Assembly: GCA_001600615.1 (NCBI GenBank)
Contig: BCKK01000010.1
Location: 127,632 to 191,631 of the forward strand
DNA: 64,000 nucleotides
From: Dioszegia crocea
Lineage: Eukaryota > Basidiomycota > Tremellomycetes > Tremellales > Bulleribasidiaceae
Reading direction: 5' to 3'
Shown: positions 50,766-63,286 of the stretch, piece after piece
Numbering within the stretch: the stretch's first letter is position 1
Layout of the letters: every line of letters begins with the position of its first letter
Notes under the pieces: generated by a model
Seen by the model: the letters and a program-made list of their open reading frames with translations, nothing else
Database searches by the model: none
Told to the model about the DNA's origin: nothing
Position numbers and translations under genes: made by a program

Positions 50766-50771
50766 ACGCGT
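50766..50771. promoter_or_regulatory. ACGCGT (MCB-like) element upstream of SPC34
   Basis: An exact hexamer 60 bp upstream of the Spc34 start codon, within a CGCGACGCG-rich context. This supports cell-cycle-timed expression of the kinetochore gene, by analogy with yeast MBF targets. Confidence 0.4.
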
Positions 50772-50973
50772 CAATTGGACGCGACGACCTTTACGTCACT
50801 GCTGGTATGCTGCCAGTCGTCTCTCATCATAGCTCACCATCACAGCTGTATGTACAGTCTATGAGCGCTGGGATGATTGGTCTGATCTAATCCAGGCTTG
50901 TCCTATCACAGTGTCTGCGTCTAATGTGTGCATTTTCTTCAGTCCACCCGACGAAACCAGTCTACACTAATGT

Positions 50974-52705
50974 CTACTTCTTCTCGGAAAGCTCAGCAAC
51001 ACCAGGAAGGGTCTAAAGTGTCAGCTTGCATCACGCCACGATAGAGTAGCTTCTAGCTCACCTTGCCCTCTAGCAACTCCAAGCTGGCTCCACCACCAGT
51101 ACTAACGTGGCTCAACTCCTCCTCCTTACCGGCATTCGCAACGAGAGTGGCGGTATCTCCACCACCGACAATAACAGTCGCGCCGCCCTTGGCAGCCTTG
51201 ATGCAAGCCTCAAGGAGCGCATTGGAACCCTTGGCAAATGCCGGGAACTCAAATACACCGGCAGGTCCGTTCCATAGGATCGTCTTGGATTCGGCTACGG
51301 CCTCGGCGAAGAGTTTTTGGGATTTAGGTCCGGCGTCAAGACCCATCAACTTGGAGTCAATTCCGGATTCGTCGGTTGCTTCGCCGACCTAGTGGGTCAG
51401 CTTGGGCTAATGATCTTCCTGAATTCAGCTTACAGTGGCGTCCTTGTCGAACTTGTCGGCAGTGACGTAATCGACGGGGAAGACAAGTTTGACATTGTTC
51501 TTCTTGGCCTTCTCGACGAGCTCCTTGACCTTCTTGGATCCATCCTCGTCGAAGAGAGACTGGCCGATCTGGGTGTGTGAGCTTAGGGTTCAGACAGAAC
51601 AGAGCTTCAGAGCTCACCTCGACATTCTCAAGAGTCTTCTTGAAGGTGAAACTCATTCCACCACAGATGATCAAAGTGTTGACCTGGCTGGTCAGCTTTA
51701 CGACATATACTTGAGTGTCAAAAAACTCACCTGGTCCAACATGTTCTCGATCAACTGAATCTTGTCGGCAACCTTGGCACCGCCCAAAATAGCCAAGAAG
51801 GGCCTCTCGGGGCTCTCGAGGACTTTGGCAAAGTACTCCAACTCCTTCTTCATCAAGAAACCGGCGGCACGCTGGGGTAGCTGGACGCCGACCATTGAGG
51901 AGTGGGCACGGTGGGCTGTGCCGAAACTACGATCATCAGCTTTGTGTCAATGCTCCGAACAACTCAGCTGTACGTACGCATCGTTGATGTAGACCGTACC
52001 GAGCGAAGTGAGATCCTCACGGAACTTCTTGACTGACTCCTTGTCGGCTGGACTGTCAGCTGTGACCACATATTATCAAAGAGGAGAGGCTTGAGCTCAC
52101 CCTTGATCTTTTCGCCGTCCTTGACACCCTTGCCCTCCTCCTCGACGTGGAATCGGAGATTCTCAAGGAGGAACACCTGACCATCCTTGCCTTCGCTTAC
52201 GGCCTTCTTGACGTCCTCCCCTGGGTTATCAGCAGTGTATTTACATATTAGAGAAGCCAGTACTCACCGACACAGTCGTCCAGGAACTTGACATCGCGAG
52301 AGAGCAGCTCCGAGAGCTTGGCGGCAACGGGCTTGAGGGAGTATTTGGAGTTGGGCGATCCGTCAGGTCGGCCGAGGTGGGACATGAGGATGACGGACTT
52401 GGCGCCTGGCTGTCAGGCAAGCTTTGGAAGGCTGAGGAATGACTTACCATTGTCAATAGCGTACTTGATGGTAGGCAGGGCAGCAACGATACGCTATGGA
52501 TCAGCTTGGTGGAGACATCATCCGGATCACTTAAGCTCACAGCAGGGTTGGTGATGTTCTGCTGCTTGTCCTGGCTGCAAGCGTCAGTGAACCATCCCCA
52601 CAAGCAGGCCGAAGTAACTGACGGAACATTGAAGTCCACGCGGATGAGGACCTTTTCGCCCTTGAGCTGGACGTCGGTGATGGAAAGCTTGGAAGAGAGA
52701 GACAT
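50974..52705 (-). CDS. PGK1: Phosphoglycerate kinase
   Basis: Glycolytic enzyme making ATP from 1,3-bisphosphoglycerate. Starts [20 protein letters not shown] and continues IRVDFNVP (substrate-binding Asp and Asn). Other family blocks are [128 protein letters not shown] and [16 protein letters not shown], ending [11 protein letters not shown]. Full family length (about 417 residues) in about ten exons. The open frame continues upstream to an ATG at 52831, which would add a 42-residue hydrophobic leader. I use the downstream start because it matches cytosolic PGK exactly. Confidence 0.97.
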
Positions 52706-53726
52706 TGTAAGTCTGCTATGTGAGGTGTTGCGGACAAGGTTTTGGGCAGGGGAGCGGAGTATGGAATAGGCAGCGAAGGCGAGTATGGCGGGGAGAATAT
52801 AGTTTAGCAAGTGACGGGTGCGAAAGGACATGCAAAGGGGGTAAGAAGGACTACCGTCAGCTGGTGCACGTGTCTATTGCCTGTTTCAAGGGAGTGGGGC
52901 CACTTACATTGACTGCCTTTCGGTTTGACAGGGAAGTGTATGGATATCTTTGCTTTGCGTTGGGGCGGCAACTCAAGCTTCAAGTAGTTGCTATATGAGC
53001 GGCTTACGTCACATTCCTCACCTAGATCTGGATAAACCGCCACAAACCTTGACCTGACGGAGAACGCCGAAACTCCGAGGTGGAGGCCGGCCCACCCTCG
53101 TTCTCGTGCCCGCCAACCCGCCCTCTCCCCCCCTTCCTCTCCCTTCCCTCTCATACTATTAATCAGTCAACATAGAGGTAGATCAGATCAGTACAGTAGA
53201 TCATCAGATGTGAGTCATCAGGATCTCGTTCCAAGCTCTCCCCCTCACTCAGCCCACTCGCGCTCGAGGGAGCTCCATCAGACACTTCCCATCACTCACC
53301 CACTCACATGACTCAACCCGCTAGAGCCTTCGAATCCTCCTGTGACTACGCGCTGATGCCTATAGACTAGCGCGGAGGGTCTTATATCATACGACTAGTC
53401 GAGCGTCATCAACGGTGCAGAAAAAGATTTCTTGGCCCATCACGTCAGCCGGAAATTCGAGAAACGATTGAACGACACGAGGTATACATCATTATGAACA
53501 GTGCAATCTTTGACGTGGCACAATGCTGACCTTGATCTCTCTCTATCGTTACTTTCTGCTTTGACTCCACTTGATGCTCAAAAATTACATTCCCTCACCT
53601 ATCTCAACCTCGGTCGACATCTCTACCATCCCTCAAACCCTCAAATCCTCGAATCCTCAACAGACGGCAACAACGGATAATCAGTAACGTGGTACAACCC
53701 TCGAGGCAGGTCTCGATATTTCAAAT
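52706..53726. promoter_or_regulatory. 1.0-kb divergent promoter region, PGK / zinc-knuckle gene
   Basis: Promoters of two presumably strongly expressed genes. A long pyrimidine-rich block (53090-53160, CTCCCCCCCTTCC-like on the plus strand) is a purine-rich block on the strand of PGK. The side near the zinc-knuckle gene has several CCTCAAATCCTC-like short repeats just before the start (53631-53660). The PGK side holds the possible N-terminal leader. Confidence 0.5.
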
Positions 53727-56700
53727 ATGTCAAGCTACGGTGAGTTGTCTCTTCGAACTGAAATCCAGGGTAACGCTAAACGGTGTCAGCGCAGCACGGG
53801 AATGGCGGAAGGATGCAGACAGAGTAAGTCTTGGTTCTCTTCGAGATTTCACGTTTCCTATACTGTTTGCGCTCGGACTAACGCCCTGACTTCGGCGTAT
53901 TTTTTCGTCTGTGCGGGGCGCGCACTTCCCTTTCCCCCCTCCTCTCTATCCCCAACTTCCTCCATCATACTTCATCCTTCATCCTGCTGATTTACAGAAA
54001 CCGAGCGAACGACTCGGACAGCGACGAAGAAGACTACGACGAGATGATTTTGCGACTTGAAGCCGAACTCAAGCGGGCAGAAGAGGCGGCATCAGCCGCA
54101 GCGGCCGTCAAGCGGGCTGAGAAGGAAAAGAAGAAGGCCAAGGTGGCTGAGTTGAACAAGCGGCTCGCGGCTTTGGGTATGGACCCTCTACCTTCTCCGT
54201 CCAAGTCTATATCTGTAAGTTTTCTGCAGAGGCGCTGTTTTCGCTTTGTTGGTCTTGGGAAGTGGGACGAGAATGGGGTTGACGGAGGTGTAAGGGGTCT
54301 ATGTCTATTTATCGAGAGGAATCACCGAGAGAAGAGCGCCAAGAACCCCCGCGAGAAGAGAGGTCGGTGGTGAGAAACTTCGAGCGGAGACGAGGTGGAG
54401 AAATGGACTACTCGCCCGGATACGGTACCGATCGTCGAGCCCCTGTGAGGATTCTCACTCTTTCAGCTGCCCCGTTGAAGACCATCATGCCCGCAGAGAC
54501 ACAGCTGACCGATCTAGCGCGCCCACCAAGAGCTTCCCCCGGCGGAAGAGCGCGTGACGGAGTCTGGGTCCAACCACCGAATCTACCCCGCTCCCGCCCC
54601 CGCTGCGGCTCCCCTCAACGCCAACCAAGGCTGGGACAATGATCAATCCTCTTCCAGGCAGAACGGGAACGGGAACGGGAATGGTAACGGTAACGGGTAC
54701 CAGAACGGCAACAACGGTGATAGCTTCAACAGCAACAACGGCTATGACGCGCCCACGCCCGCTCCCGTCCGCCAGGTCCAGAACGACCGATCCGACAGGC
54801 AGCCTCCACCCCACATGCAGTCTCAAAATGAGGAGCCTGCAGCTCCTACACCCGCGGCGCCTGCAACGGGCTCGTACGTGGTCTGGGAACCAGTCAAGTA
54901 AGTTCCCAGGCTTTCCAGAGTCGAGATAACCTAAGCTGACCCATCAGGTACACTGACAGCTCCCTCAACGACCGCCCCAAGGCTACCCGCGAAGAGCTGC
55001 TCGACGGCTTTGGCCAAGACCGCGAGGCTAGCCAAGCTGCCGAGCGTGGCGGACCCAGGACCGGCCAGGACAATGGTTACGGTAACCGAGGTGGTAAGAC
55101 TGAGGACGATTCAGCTGCCCCGGGCTGGGGTGCACCGGCAGCGAGCAGCGCTCCCGTTGCCGAGGGATGGGGTAACAGCGGCGGTGGTGACGGTGGTTAC
55201 GGCGGTGGTGATGGAGGCTACGGCGGAGGTGATGGTGGTTACGGATCGTATGGCGCCGGTGGAGGTGGTGGAGGTGCCGATGATGGGTGCCGAATCTGCC
55301 GTGACCCGGGACATTTCGTATGTCCACTCTTTCTACAGGATTAATTGGTGCTGACGAGCAGTCTCGAGAGTGCCCTAAGAAGGACCAGTGCCTTAACTGC
55401 GGAGAAGATGGTCACCGAGTGAGTCTGGCTGATTTTGTTAAAAATTTTGGCTGACGAGATGTAGAGGAACGAGTGTGAGAAAGGGCCCAAGTGCCGTAAG
55501 TGTGAGGAGTTTGGGCATATGGTCAGTTCGATGGATTGAGCCGATTCCTCCAAAGCTGACTTTACAAGTCATACGACTGTCCCAACCCCCGAGCGGGCGG
55601 TGGTGGTGGTGGAGGCGGAGGTGGATTTACCTCCACTTCAATCTGCTACAACTGTAACGAGACTGGTCACTTCGTAAGTTGAATCACTGGCGCAGAGTCA
55701 CATGAGCAATCAGCTGACTTTATAGTCCCGAGAGTGCCCAAACCCGTCTACTCGAGGTGGTGGAGGTGGAGGTGGCGGTGGCGGAATGTCCTGCTACAAC
55801 TGCGGGGAGAGCGGACACATGGTGAGTTAACTCGTGCGCTCACTTGGGACCATGTAGCTGATATTATAGTCCCGAGACTGTGAGAAGCCCCGAGACAGCA
55901 ACGCAGCCTTCCACGGAACCTGCAACTCGTGCGGTGAACGTGGTCACAGGGTGAGTTGAACCGCTCCTCCGGATGGTCAAAGTAGCTGACTGTATAGAGC
56001 CGAGAGTGCCCGACTGGCGATGGTGGTGGAGGCGGCGGCGGTGGCTACGGCGGAGGTGGTGGTGGCGGCTACGGAGGAGGTTACGGTGGCGGTGGTGGTG
56101 GTGGTGGTGGCGGCGGATATGGTCAGACTGCCGATTCAGGCTACGGTGCTCGCGCTCCCGCCAGTGCCGAGCCATCCAACACGGGAGGCGGTAACTGGGG
56201 TGCGCCCGAAGCGTCCACGCCCGCGAGCGGTGGCGGAAGCAATTGGGGCGAACCTGCTGCTGGTGAGTTGAGTCTTTCTGGGGTAGGGACAAAGCTGATC
56301 AATCAGAACCAGCCAAGAGTTCATCCAGCAACTGGGCGGCTGAAGAGCCCGCGCCTGCTCCCAGGGCACAGGCACCGCCGCCTGCACCCACGCCGGCTCC
56401 TGCCGCTCCTGAGGAAGAGGAGGAGGATGGAGGATGGGGTGTTGACTACTCCAAGTCGGCCCGATCGGCAAGGTCTTCTCAGCCTGCTGCGTCCGCTAGG
56501 GGTGGAAACGACAACAACAATTCCGGCTGGACCGGTGGAGGTAAGCTGGCCGGCCTCGGAAGAGGAGACAAAAGCTGATAATCATAGACGACCGAAGCAA
56601 GACCCCAACTCTTGCCGAACCTATCCCCGAATCCCGACCCAACAAACCCTTCATCAACCCTGCCCGAATGGCCATGGCTGGTCTGCCCGCCGAGGCTGTT

Positions 56701-57079
56701 GATGTTCGTCGACCATCCAACAACTACACTCAGCCTCCCCAGCAGCAACGAGAGCCAGACAACACCGTCGCCTCCAACTATGATAGGCAGAATGGGAATG
56801 GGAATGGTGGTGGGCGGTATGGTCAGAGCGATAAGGGCTATGGACAGAGTAGCCGAAGCGTTTCTCAGGTCAGTTGACTCTCCCCTCCTGATATGTTTGG
56901 GTATTGAGCTGATTGGTTAGGCTCCTGAGTCCGTTAGAGCCGCTAGCCCTCCTCCTCCACCAAGGCAGAAGACTCCTACACCCGTAAGCTAAGATGTCCC
57001 CCGCGGCCAGGATCCAAGCTGATAAACCCAGGCCGCACCTGTTGTAGCTGATGAAGATGACGAGTTTGGCGGATGGTAG
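53727..57079 (+). CDS. CCHC zinc-knuckle RNA-binding protein with GGY/NG repeats
   Basis: Roughly 800 residues in about 15 exons. The N-terminus MSSY... is spliced through two short introns into an acidic patch (NDSDSDEEDYDE) and a charged coiled coil (EAELKRAEEAASAAAAVKRA). Then come Asn/Gly repeats and a Gly-rich spacer, followed by six CCHC knuckles: CRICRDPGHFSREC, CLNCGEDGHRRNEC, CRKCEEFGHMSYDC, CYNCNETGHFSREC, CYNCGESGHMSRDC and CNSCGERGHRSREC. Poly-Gly/GGY tracts separate and follow them, and the end is acidic (ADEDDEFGGW). CCHC arrays of this type (Gis2/CNBP, Byr3, GLH) bind single-stranded nucleic acid. The acidic and Gly-rich flanks make this a larger, distinct protein. Each knuckle carries an intron at the same codon position. 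Confidence 0.88.
54661..54735 (+). repeat. AACGGG/AACGGT hexanucleotide repeat
   Basis: A degenerate AACGGN array encodes an Asn-Gly run in the zinc-knuckle protein. It is likely length-variable. Confidence 0.75.
56020..56125 (+). repeat. GGT/GGC-rich simple repeat coding Gly/Tyr
   Basis: A GGTGGTGGAGGCGGC... tract encodes poly-Gly with regular tyrosines (GGYGGG units) directly after the last zinc knuckle. Such segments favour RNA binding and condensate formation. That is inference. Confidence 0.75.
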
Positions 57080-57804
57080 AAGAAGTACAGCAACAATATG
57101 TGAGCTTCAGGGGATTGAGTTTCGCCGTCCCCCAGCTGACCCTTGCAGACAAATATCAGATATTGAAGCCTCGTCACCTACCCCATCCATCTCCAACTCT
57201 CCCACGACCCTATCAACGACTGAATACCCCTTTTACCCTTTTTCACCCAATCACCTACACCATTCCCTTTCATGTATCAAACCTCTATTGAATCATTTCG
57301 GAAACCCATCAACTATCATTCCTCATCAACAGCACCTTTTTGTCTAGTCTTTCCCGTTTCAAAAAGTCATACAGTACTAGTCTATCGGAGATCCCCACCT
57401 TTTTCTCGAGCCGGGTTTCCATGTTTAGACTAGACAGCATGAAGAAAGAAGTATATATCGGTATCATTTATGAAAATCATCTTACATTAAAGTTGGCTTG
57501 ATTTCTACTGGTGACGAAGCGATTGAGTAGGAGACGTCAAGAGAGATATCATGATGCATCAAATTTCATTACCCCCAACGCCATTCTTAGCTGGGTGATT
57601 GAAGATGTACAACCTTTGCCATGACTTGTGGCGATCGATCATGGGTCCAATTTAATGCTATGTTCTACATTACATGTGTTGCCTACTATAGCTTATACAC
57701 ATGCCAGACCTCTTTACTCCATCCCCTTACACCCCGAGGCAGCTGAACCATCATTGGCATCTTCTCTTCTTCTCTCCTACACTGTACCAGGCAGATCCGC
57801 TCCT
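57080..57804. other. 725-bp convergent intergenic interval
   Basis: 3' flanks of the zinc-knuckle gene (+) and the large disordered-protein gene (-). Mostly AT-richer and pyrimidine-rich sequence. I see no gene. Confidence 0.45.
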
Positions 57805-60800
57805 TCACGCATCCACCTCCATCCCTTCTTCTTTCCGCGACAACAGGCCCATCTCTTCTTCTCTTTCCGCCCCTTTGACCTCTCGGTCGACTGTCTTCTC
57901 ATCCGTCTCGTTCGTCTTGACAGCCACTGTCGCCGCCAATTCTCGCGCCCTTCTTCTCCGCTCGGCATGCGTCAAGTCTCCAAAGAGATACCGCAAGATG
58001 GCTTCTGGTTTCCCAGTAGTCTCAATCCCCGTAGATCTGGGTACGTCAATCTGACGAGCGTAGTCTGTCATCTATGGTGTGTCAGCTCGTGGACCACATA
58101 TAACGATCTCGGAGAAGAGCAACGAGTGGCAGAAAGGCAACATACAGAGTCCCGCTTATAAGCGTCACGAGCATAATTGAGGTTTAAGCCATTCTTCTGG
58201 AGGTTCGTCAGCTACATTCATGACTTCTACATGGTTACGGCAGCTTACAGCTTGAGCAGCTCTCTTAGCCCGCGCTTCCACACGCTCGGGTTCCGATCTA
58301 TTGATCGATGCTTGCTCCTCTTCCCTGAAACAAGTTTCAGCTTCAAACCCCAACCAATCAGTCTCGGACTACTTACGACGGTGTCCAGACATATGTGTAG
58401 CCTCTGGGCGGTTTCTCAACCTTCGCTACACCCTTCTTCTGGTCAATCAGCCTTCATCCGCAGGATACAAATGAAGACTTACCTTCTTATCCAAATCAGA
58501 TTTGGACGGCGTCTTGCTCACGGGCGTAGGGCCCTTATGCAGCTGCTGCATTGTAGACGCAAGCAGACCCAATGCCGGCGCCGGAACGGCGGGGGCAACA
58601 GGCTTGACCTTTATGGACCCGGTCGCGGAGCCCGGTTGAGACTTTTTAGGAGCTGCGGTGCGATTCCCGGACGTAGAAGGTGTACCCGCCGCTGAACCAA
58701 CAGCAGCAAGCGCGGCAGCCTTGCCTGTCGGACGAGCGGAGGGTGTAGACGCAGGGACAGGCGTACCGCTCGGTGTAGAGCTGGAGGATGGAACAGCTGT
58801 ATCCGTACCTGATTTCGATTTCGATTTTGCATTCTTGGTCGAAGATTTTTCTCCAGCGCCAGTGGATGAAGACCCACTTGGCATTCGTTGATGCCCTCCT
58901 GCCTTCTTCTGGAATTGAGAAATAGGATTCTTATCCGGTCCAGCCTTGGACTCTCGGGGTTCTTTCGGTTCCTTCCGTCCTTTCACCACTTCCGCTTCTG
59001 CCTTCCTGTCTGCTCGTGCTTTAGCCTTGGCAGCTTTCTCCTTAACCGCCGTCTTAGTTGACTCCGAATCTGAACCTGAGTCAACATCGCCCAGGAAGGG
59101 GAGTGAAGCAGTATCGGGCGGTGTGGGAGCTGATGCAGAAGCAGGAGGAGGCGTTGGGTCTTGGTGCGGGATAGGTAGAGGTGTAGGTTGACGTGGAGGT
59201 GGAGGTGACAATATAGGATCTGCGGGTGGTGGTATTGGGGATGCTGGTGCGGTGGATTCTACAGTCGCAGGAACGGGTAGTGATGGTTCGTCTCCGAGCG
59301 AAGCCTCGGGTTCTAGTGATGGCGTCTCCGACGTGATGACTCGCTTCCGACTACGAGCCGCCCGGTTTGCAGTACCTGGTGTGGATCGGATAGCGGAGTC
59401 ATCCTGTTTACGATGTAGAGGGGTTTTAGCCGGGAGAGGGGGAGTTGGTGGGATAGAGGGTGAGTTGACGGCAGCGATTTCTGAGGTGGGACGGGGCCCA
59501 GAGTCAATTGCAGGGGGTGGCTTGGCGGTGGGCGCGGGAGGAGGAGTCGGGTCTGCCATGATTACATCGGCATCGATCGCCATTGTCGGAGCGGGAAGAT
59601 CCGCGACTGGCGCAGCTTCCTTTGATGGGCTGGCCAGAATCTCCTTATCCTTCTCAGCCGACTTGGTGTTGGACTCAGTTGGACTCATAGCCACAGCTGA
59701 ACCCTCCTTTGGCGCCATTCCTTTACCCCTTGTCTCCCTGCCCTTTCTCTCCTCCAGGACAGTCGGCTTCTCTGCCTTTCCCTTTTTCGGCATTGAGGCC
59801 TGGTCGCTCGCCCCCTCATTATCCGTCAATGCAGACCCCGAAGGGCGCTTGACAGCCCAAGAACCTGACATCGCCCCATCACCCTTCGTAGGTGAGGTGG
59901 ATGGAGAATCTTTAGCGGGGTGGTCGCCCAGATCGCGCGTCTTCTTGCCACCGACTGTAAGTCTGACCTTAGGTCCGGACGAGGCGACAGCAGCTGGAAC
60001 TGGGGCAGGAGTGTCCTTTGAAATCTCCACTTCAGCCCCTCTTTTCCGCTTTGCAGGTTTGGCAGCCGAGCCCCCCGCTTTCTCACCATTGTCCGAATCA
60101 GAGCTCGCTGCTACGAGGCTGGCTCTGCCTTTCTTGGTCCGCCTCCCTTCTCCGCTTTCCGGAGCCGGACTATCCCTCTTACTTGGCACCACAGGAGCCA
60201 CTGGAGCCGCTTCCTCCTGAGGTTGACCCCTCTTCGATGTTCGTGTATCTTTAGACAACACCGGCGGAGGCGCAGCTTTGGGGGCAGCTACAGAAGCTGA
60301 CTGACCACTCCCCGCTTTATCCTTCTTTGTCGATCCCGATGCCGAGGAAGATCCGGCAGGGGGCGCATGGAGTGTGAGACCCCTCGCTTTCTTGGGTTCG
60401 GTCGATGCGTCGAGCTTCGATTTACGAGGCGATTCATCCTGCTGTTGACTGGGCGGCAGGCTAGGAGGGGGAGTGAGGGACAGTGAACGGTTGGAAGAAG
60501 GAGTTTCTGGCGCGGGCTTAGATGAAGACTTGCGAGTGAGGGCCGGAGCGGTAGTAGGGGTAGACGCAACGACTGATGCGGATCGAGAGGCGGGAGTACT
60601 TTCTGGCGATTCAATACGGTTGCGCTTAGATCGGGTGGGCGCCATTTCGGCCGACGGGGAATTCCGGAGGGACGGGGAGAATCGGGAGGGTGGGGCTCGA
60701 TTTCGAGTAGAGATTCTGGTGGCGGGTGCAGAGACTGGAGGAGGGGGTTGCGGTATGCTAGAAGAATTGAATGCGCGTGATTTGGGGATTTGGATTTCGA

Positions 60801-62676
60801 CAGATAGGAGGGATTTGCGAGAGGTGGATTGTTTGGGCGAGACTGAGGGATCGGTGTGAGTCGGGACAGGTACGGATGATGATTCGTCAGGGATAGGGAA
60901 GATTGGTAAAGGGTCAGATATGGTTGTAGTAGTAGATGTCTCAGGCGGGATATGGTCGAGAGATGGGTATGCGGGAGGAGGCGAAAGTGGAGAATCCTTT
61001 CGGGATGGAGATAAGGTTACAGCTTCCGCTATCGTCGTCTCCGCAATATTGGCGATCGGTAGATCAACGTCCGAGACGACCGCAGTTGGACCCGACACCT
61101 CGTTAACAATCTCCGTACCCTCGGCACCGGTCTCGTTGTCCAAGACAAGAGGTTCGCACGCGGCGGGGGAAATCCGGCGAAACTCCTCGTTAGAGAATGT
61201 CTGCGGGCCGATCGGCTCTTCAGTGAGGATTGGTGCAGGGGAGGAAGGGCGTGCGAATAGGTCAGAGATGGAGGAGAGGGGTGATTGGGTCTGAGAAGCG
61301 AGACTAGCCTCTTGCTCAACCTCTTGTATTCCGATGTACCCTTCGAGGGGAGTTCGCTCGGTAAGTGGTTCGGCTAATTCGGCAGAGTGTGACTGGATAT
61401 CTTCGAGTAGATATTGGGATTGGTCGGTAGGAGAAGAAGCAGATTCGGGGGATGATCTTATCGGGGTGAGCGGGGATGAATGGGGGATAGAGGCGGGTAA
61501 TGACTCTACCGGCGAAATATCAGGACTGGGAGTAGTTCCCTCGTCGTCTGAATCAGGGGATAGCAGTCGGGATGTCTGAGAAAGGGGTATAGTATCGTCG
61601 GGTTGCTCTGCCTGGAATTCAAATAGGTCCACAGCGGGACTTTCCTTGTTCTGAACGACAGGAGGCTCCTCGAGGAATTGAGTTTGCGGCAGCGCCTCAG
61701 AAGAGGCCGGTGATAGATGCTGGTCGTTGCCAGACACGGGCTTTGTCAGGGTCGATGATTTGGGGAACGATGTAGGAAGGGATTCGATGGGATAGTGACG
61801 GGCAAGAGGGACTTCGATGTTGTCGTCGTCTGAGTCCGGCGAAAGAGGCCGCAACCCCCGTGGTGACTCAAACTGATCTTTACCGCTCTGCGAAGGTGAT
61901 GAGGGCGGAGGATAGAGATCCGCTGCCGCTTCGATTTCGGGACTAGGCGAAAGAACCCGCGGGCGCAGTAGTGGTAGTGATGCGGAGGGAGGGATGAGGG
62001 GGGAAGTCCGTGCGGCGTGTGCACGTTCTTCGTCGGTATTGGGGGTGGGTTGCCGACTGGGGATGACGACGGGAGGTGTGAGAGTAGAGACGGTGGTTGG
62101 GTTCTCTATAGATGGCTCTGGGGATGGAGGTACTTCTGGTCCGGGCGAAACCAGAGATACGACAGATTTCGACTGTAAAGCCGTCGACCGTCGAGCGGAT
62201 TGTCGAGATGGGGTCTTGGCCGGTACCGCCGATAACGATTTTGACCTCTTCAAATTCCCTCCTGCCTTTACCTTCTTGCTCGATCCTTGTCCGCCTCCTC
62301 CCGCAGGTTCCGCTTGTCGACCGCTCGGGATCTTCACAAAAAGCCTTGCACGCTTGGTGTTCGGCTGTTCGGTGCTTGTTGTACTGGATGAGGGATGCCG
62401 AGCTCTCCGAGGAGCAGTTATGGTGTGGGCCACTACCGGAGTGGGGGGGTGGGAGATGTGTTGGTCTGATCCGGAATCGTCTAAGACTAGGGGGTCGGGT
62501 GAGTCCTGTAAATGGCATTAGCTTTGGGATTGGCACAAAGACAGCAGTTGGCGAAACTTCAGACTCACGGAATCGCGTCTTCCACGTTCTAGCGTAGGAT
62601 CAGATGTAAGGGCGAGATTTGAGGATGCGGTTCGTGACAGCGGTATATACACAAATTGTCGGGAACCGGGGAGCAT
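57805..62676 (-). CDS. Large disordered, basic protein with a conserved-looking C-terminal segment
   Basis: About 1,500 residues. Exon 1 (62676-62569, MLPGSRQFVYIPLSRTASSN...) joins a 4,023-nt exon 2 (62505-58483) in frame, then four or five short 3' exons. Nearly the whole length is Ser/Pro/Glu/Lys-rich and repetitive, with recurring LSPDSDDE-type acidic motifs (three near the N-terminus) and many SP/TP sites, and basic patches such as KKVKAGGNLKRSKSL that could act as nuclear signals. Only the C-terminus looks folded: PPRGYTYVWTPSEEEQAS, ARAKRAAQAKNGLNLNYARD, STGIETTGKPEAILRYLFGD, LTHAERRRRARELAATVAVK. I do not recognise a family; a chromatin or transcription cofactor is a guess. Confidence 0.78.
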
Positions 62677-63286
62677 AAAGTGCGGGTCTTAAACCGTCTG
62701 AGCGTAAAAAAGGGTTGAGATTTTGCTGGATGGTGTATCGCCCGTGACTGAACCTCGCTGTAGGATTCGCCTACGTGCGATTTCGTTACAGGCGGGTTGG
62801 TATATGAGTGTATCTGTCAAGGTCCACCAAAGATACGGTCTTGAAGTGGAAGGGATTTTTGCTTCCGTTGGAAGCAGTGGTGTCACGTGAGCGTCGCTGT
62901 CTCATATGGTACACGTGACCTCTCGGATGTCTCGGAAGCCCAACGAATTCCCTCTCCACCCAATCATCATCTCCACAGGCGGTGCNATGGGGACTACAAC
63001 GGCGGATATGTTCAACAGGNGGCGGAAGAGTATAGCAGTGGGATCNTATTCGTTTTTGATNAATNGGATAGCAGTAGGTTTAGCTAGATACAGAGGGGAC
63101 ACATATAGGATGGGATCAAGGAGCAGGCGTACGGAAGCGAACCAGTAAATACCTCTTTTAGTAATTTTGTAATCTACCAGACATGAACTAAGCTTAAGTA
63201 CTTTTGTAACGCCGAGCAGCAGCTGACAGGGGCGCGTCCGCACAACGCTTCTCATCATCTTGTTATTCACCTATCTACCATCAGCA
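62677..63286. other. 610-bp divergent interval containing five N bases
   Basis: Promoter region of the large disordered-protein gene (-) and the last gene (+). Single N characters stand at about 62985, 63020, 63047, 63061 and 63065, so this patch is unreliable. A short motif (ATAGCAGT plus a G/T-rich tail) occurs twice inside it, near 63034 and 63068. Open frames across the N bases cannot be trusted. Confidence 0.6.

Noticed and set aside
59252..60220. Plus-strand frame of 322 codons
   Set aside because: Antisense shadow of the long exon of the disordered-protein gene; its Gly/Ser/Ala composition mirrors the Pro/Ala/Ser-rich sense strand.
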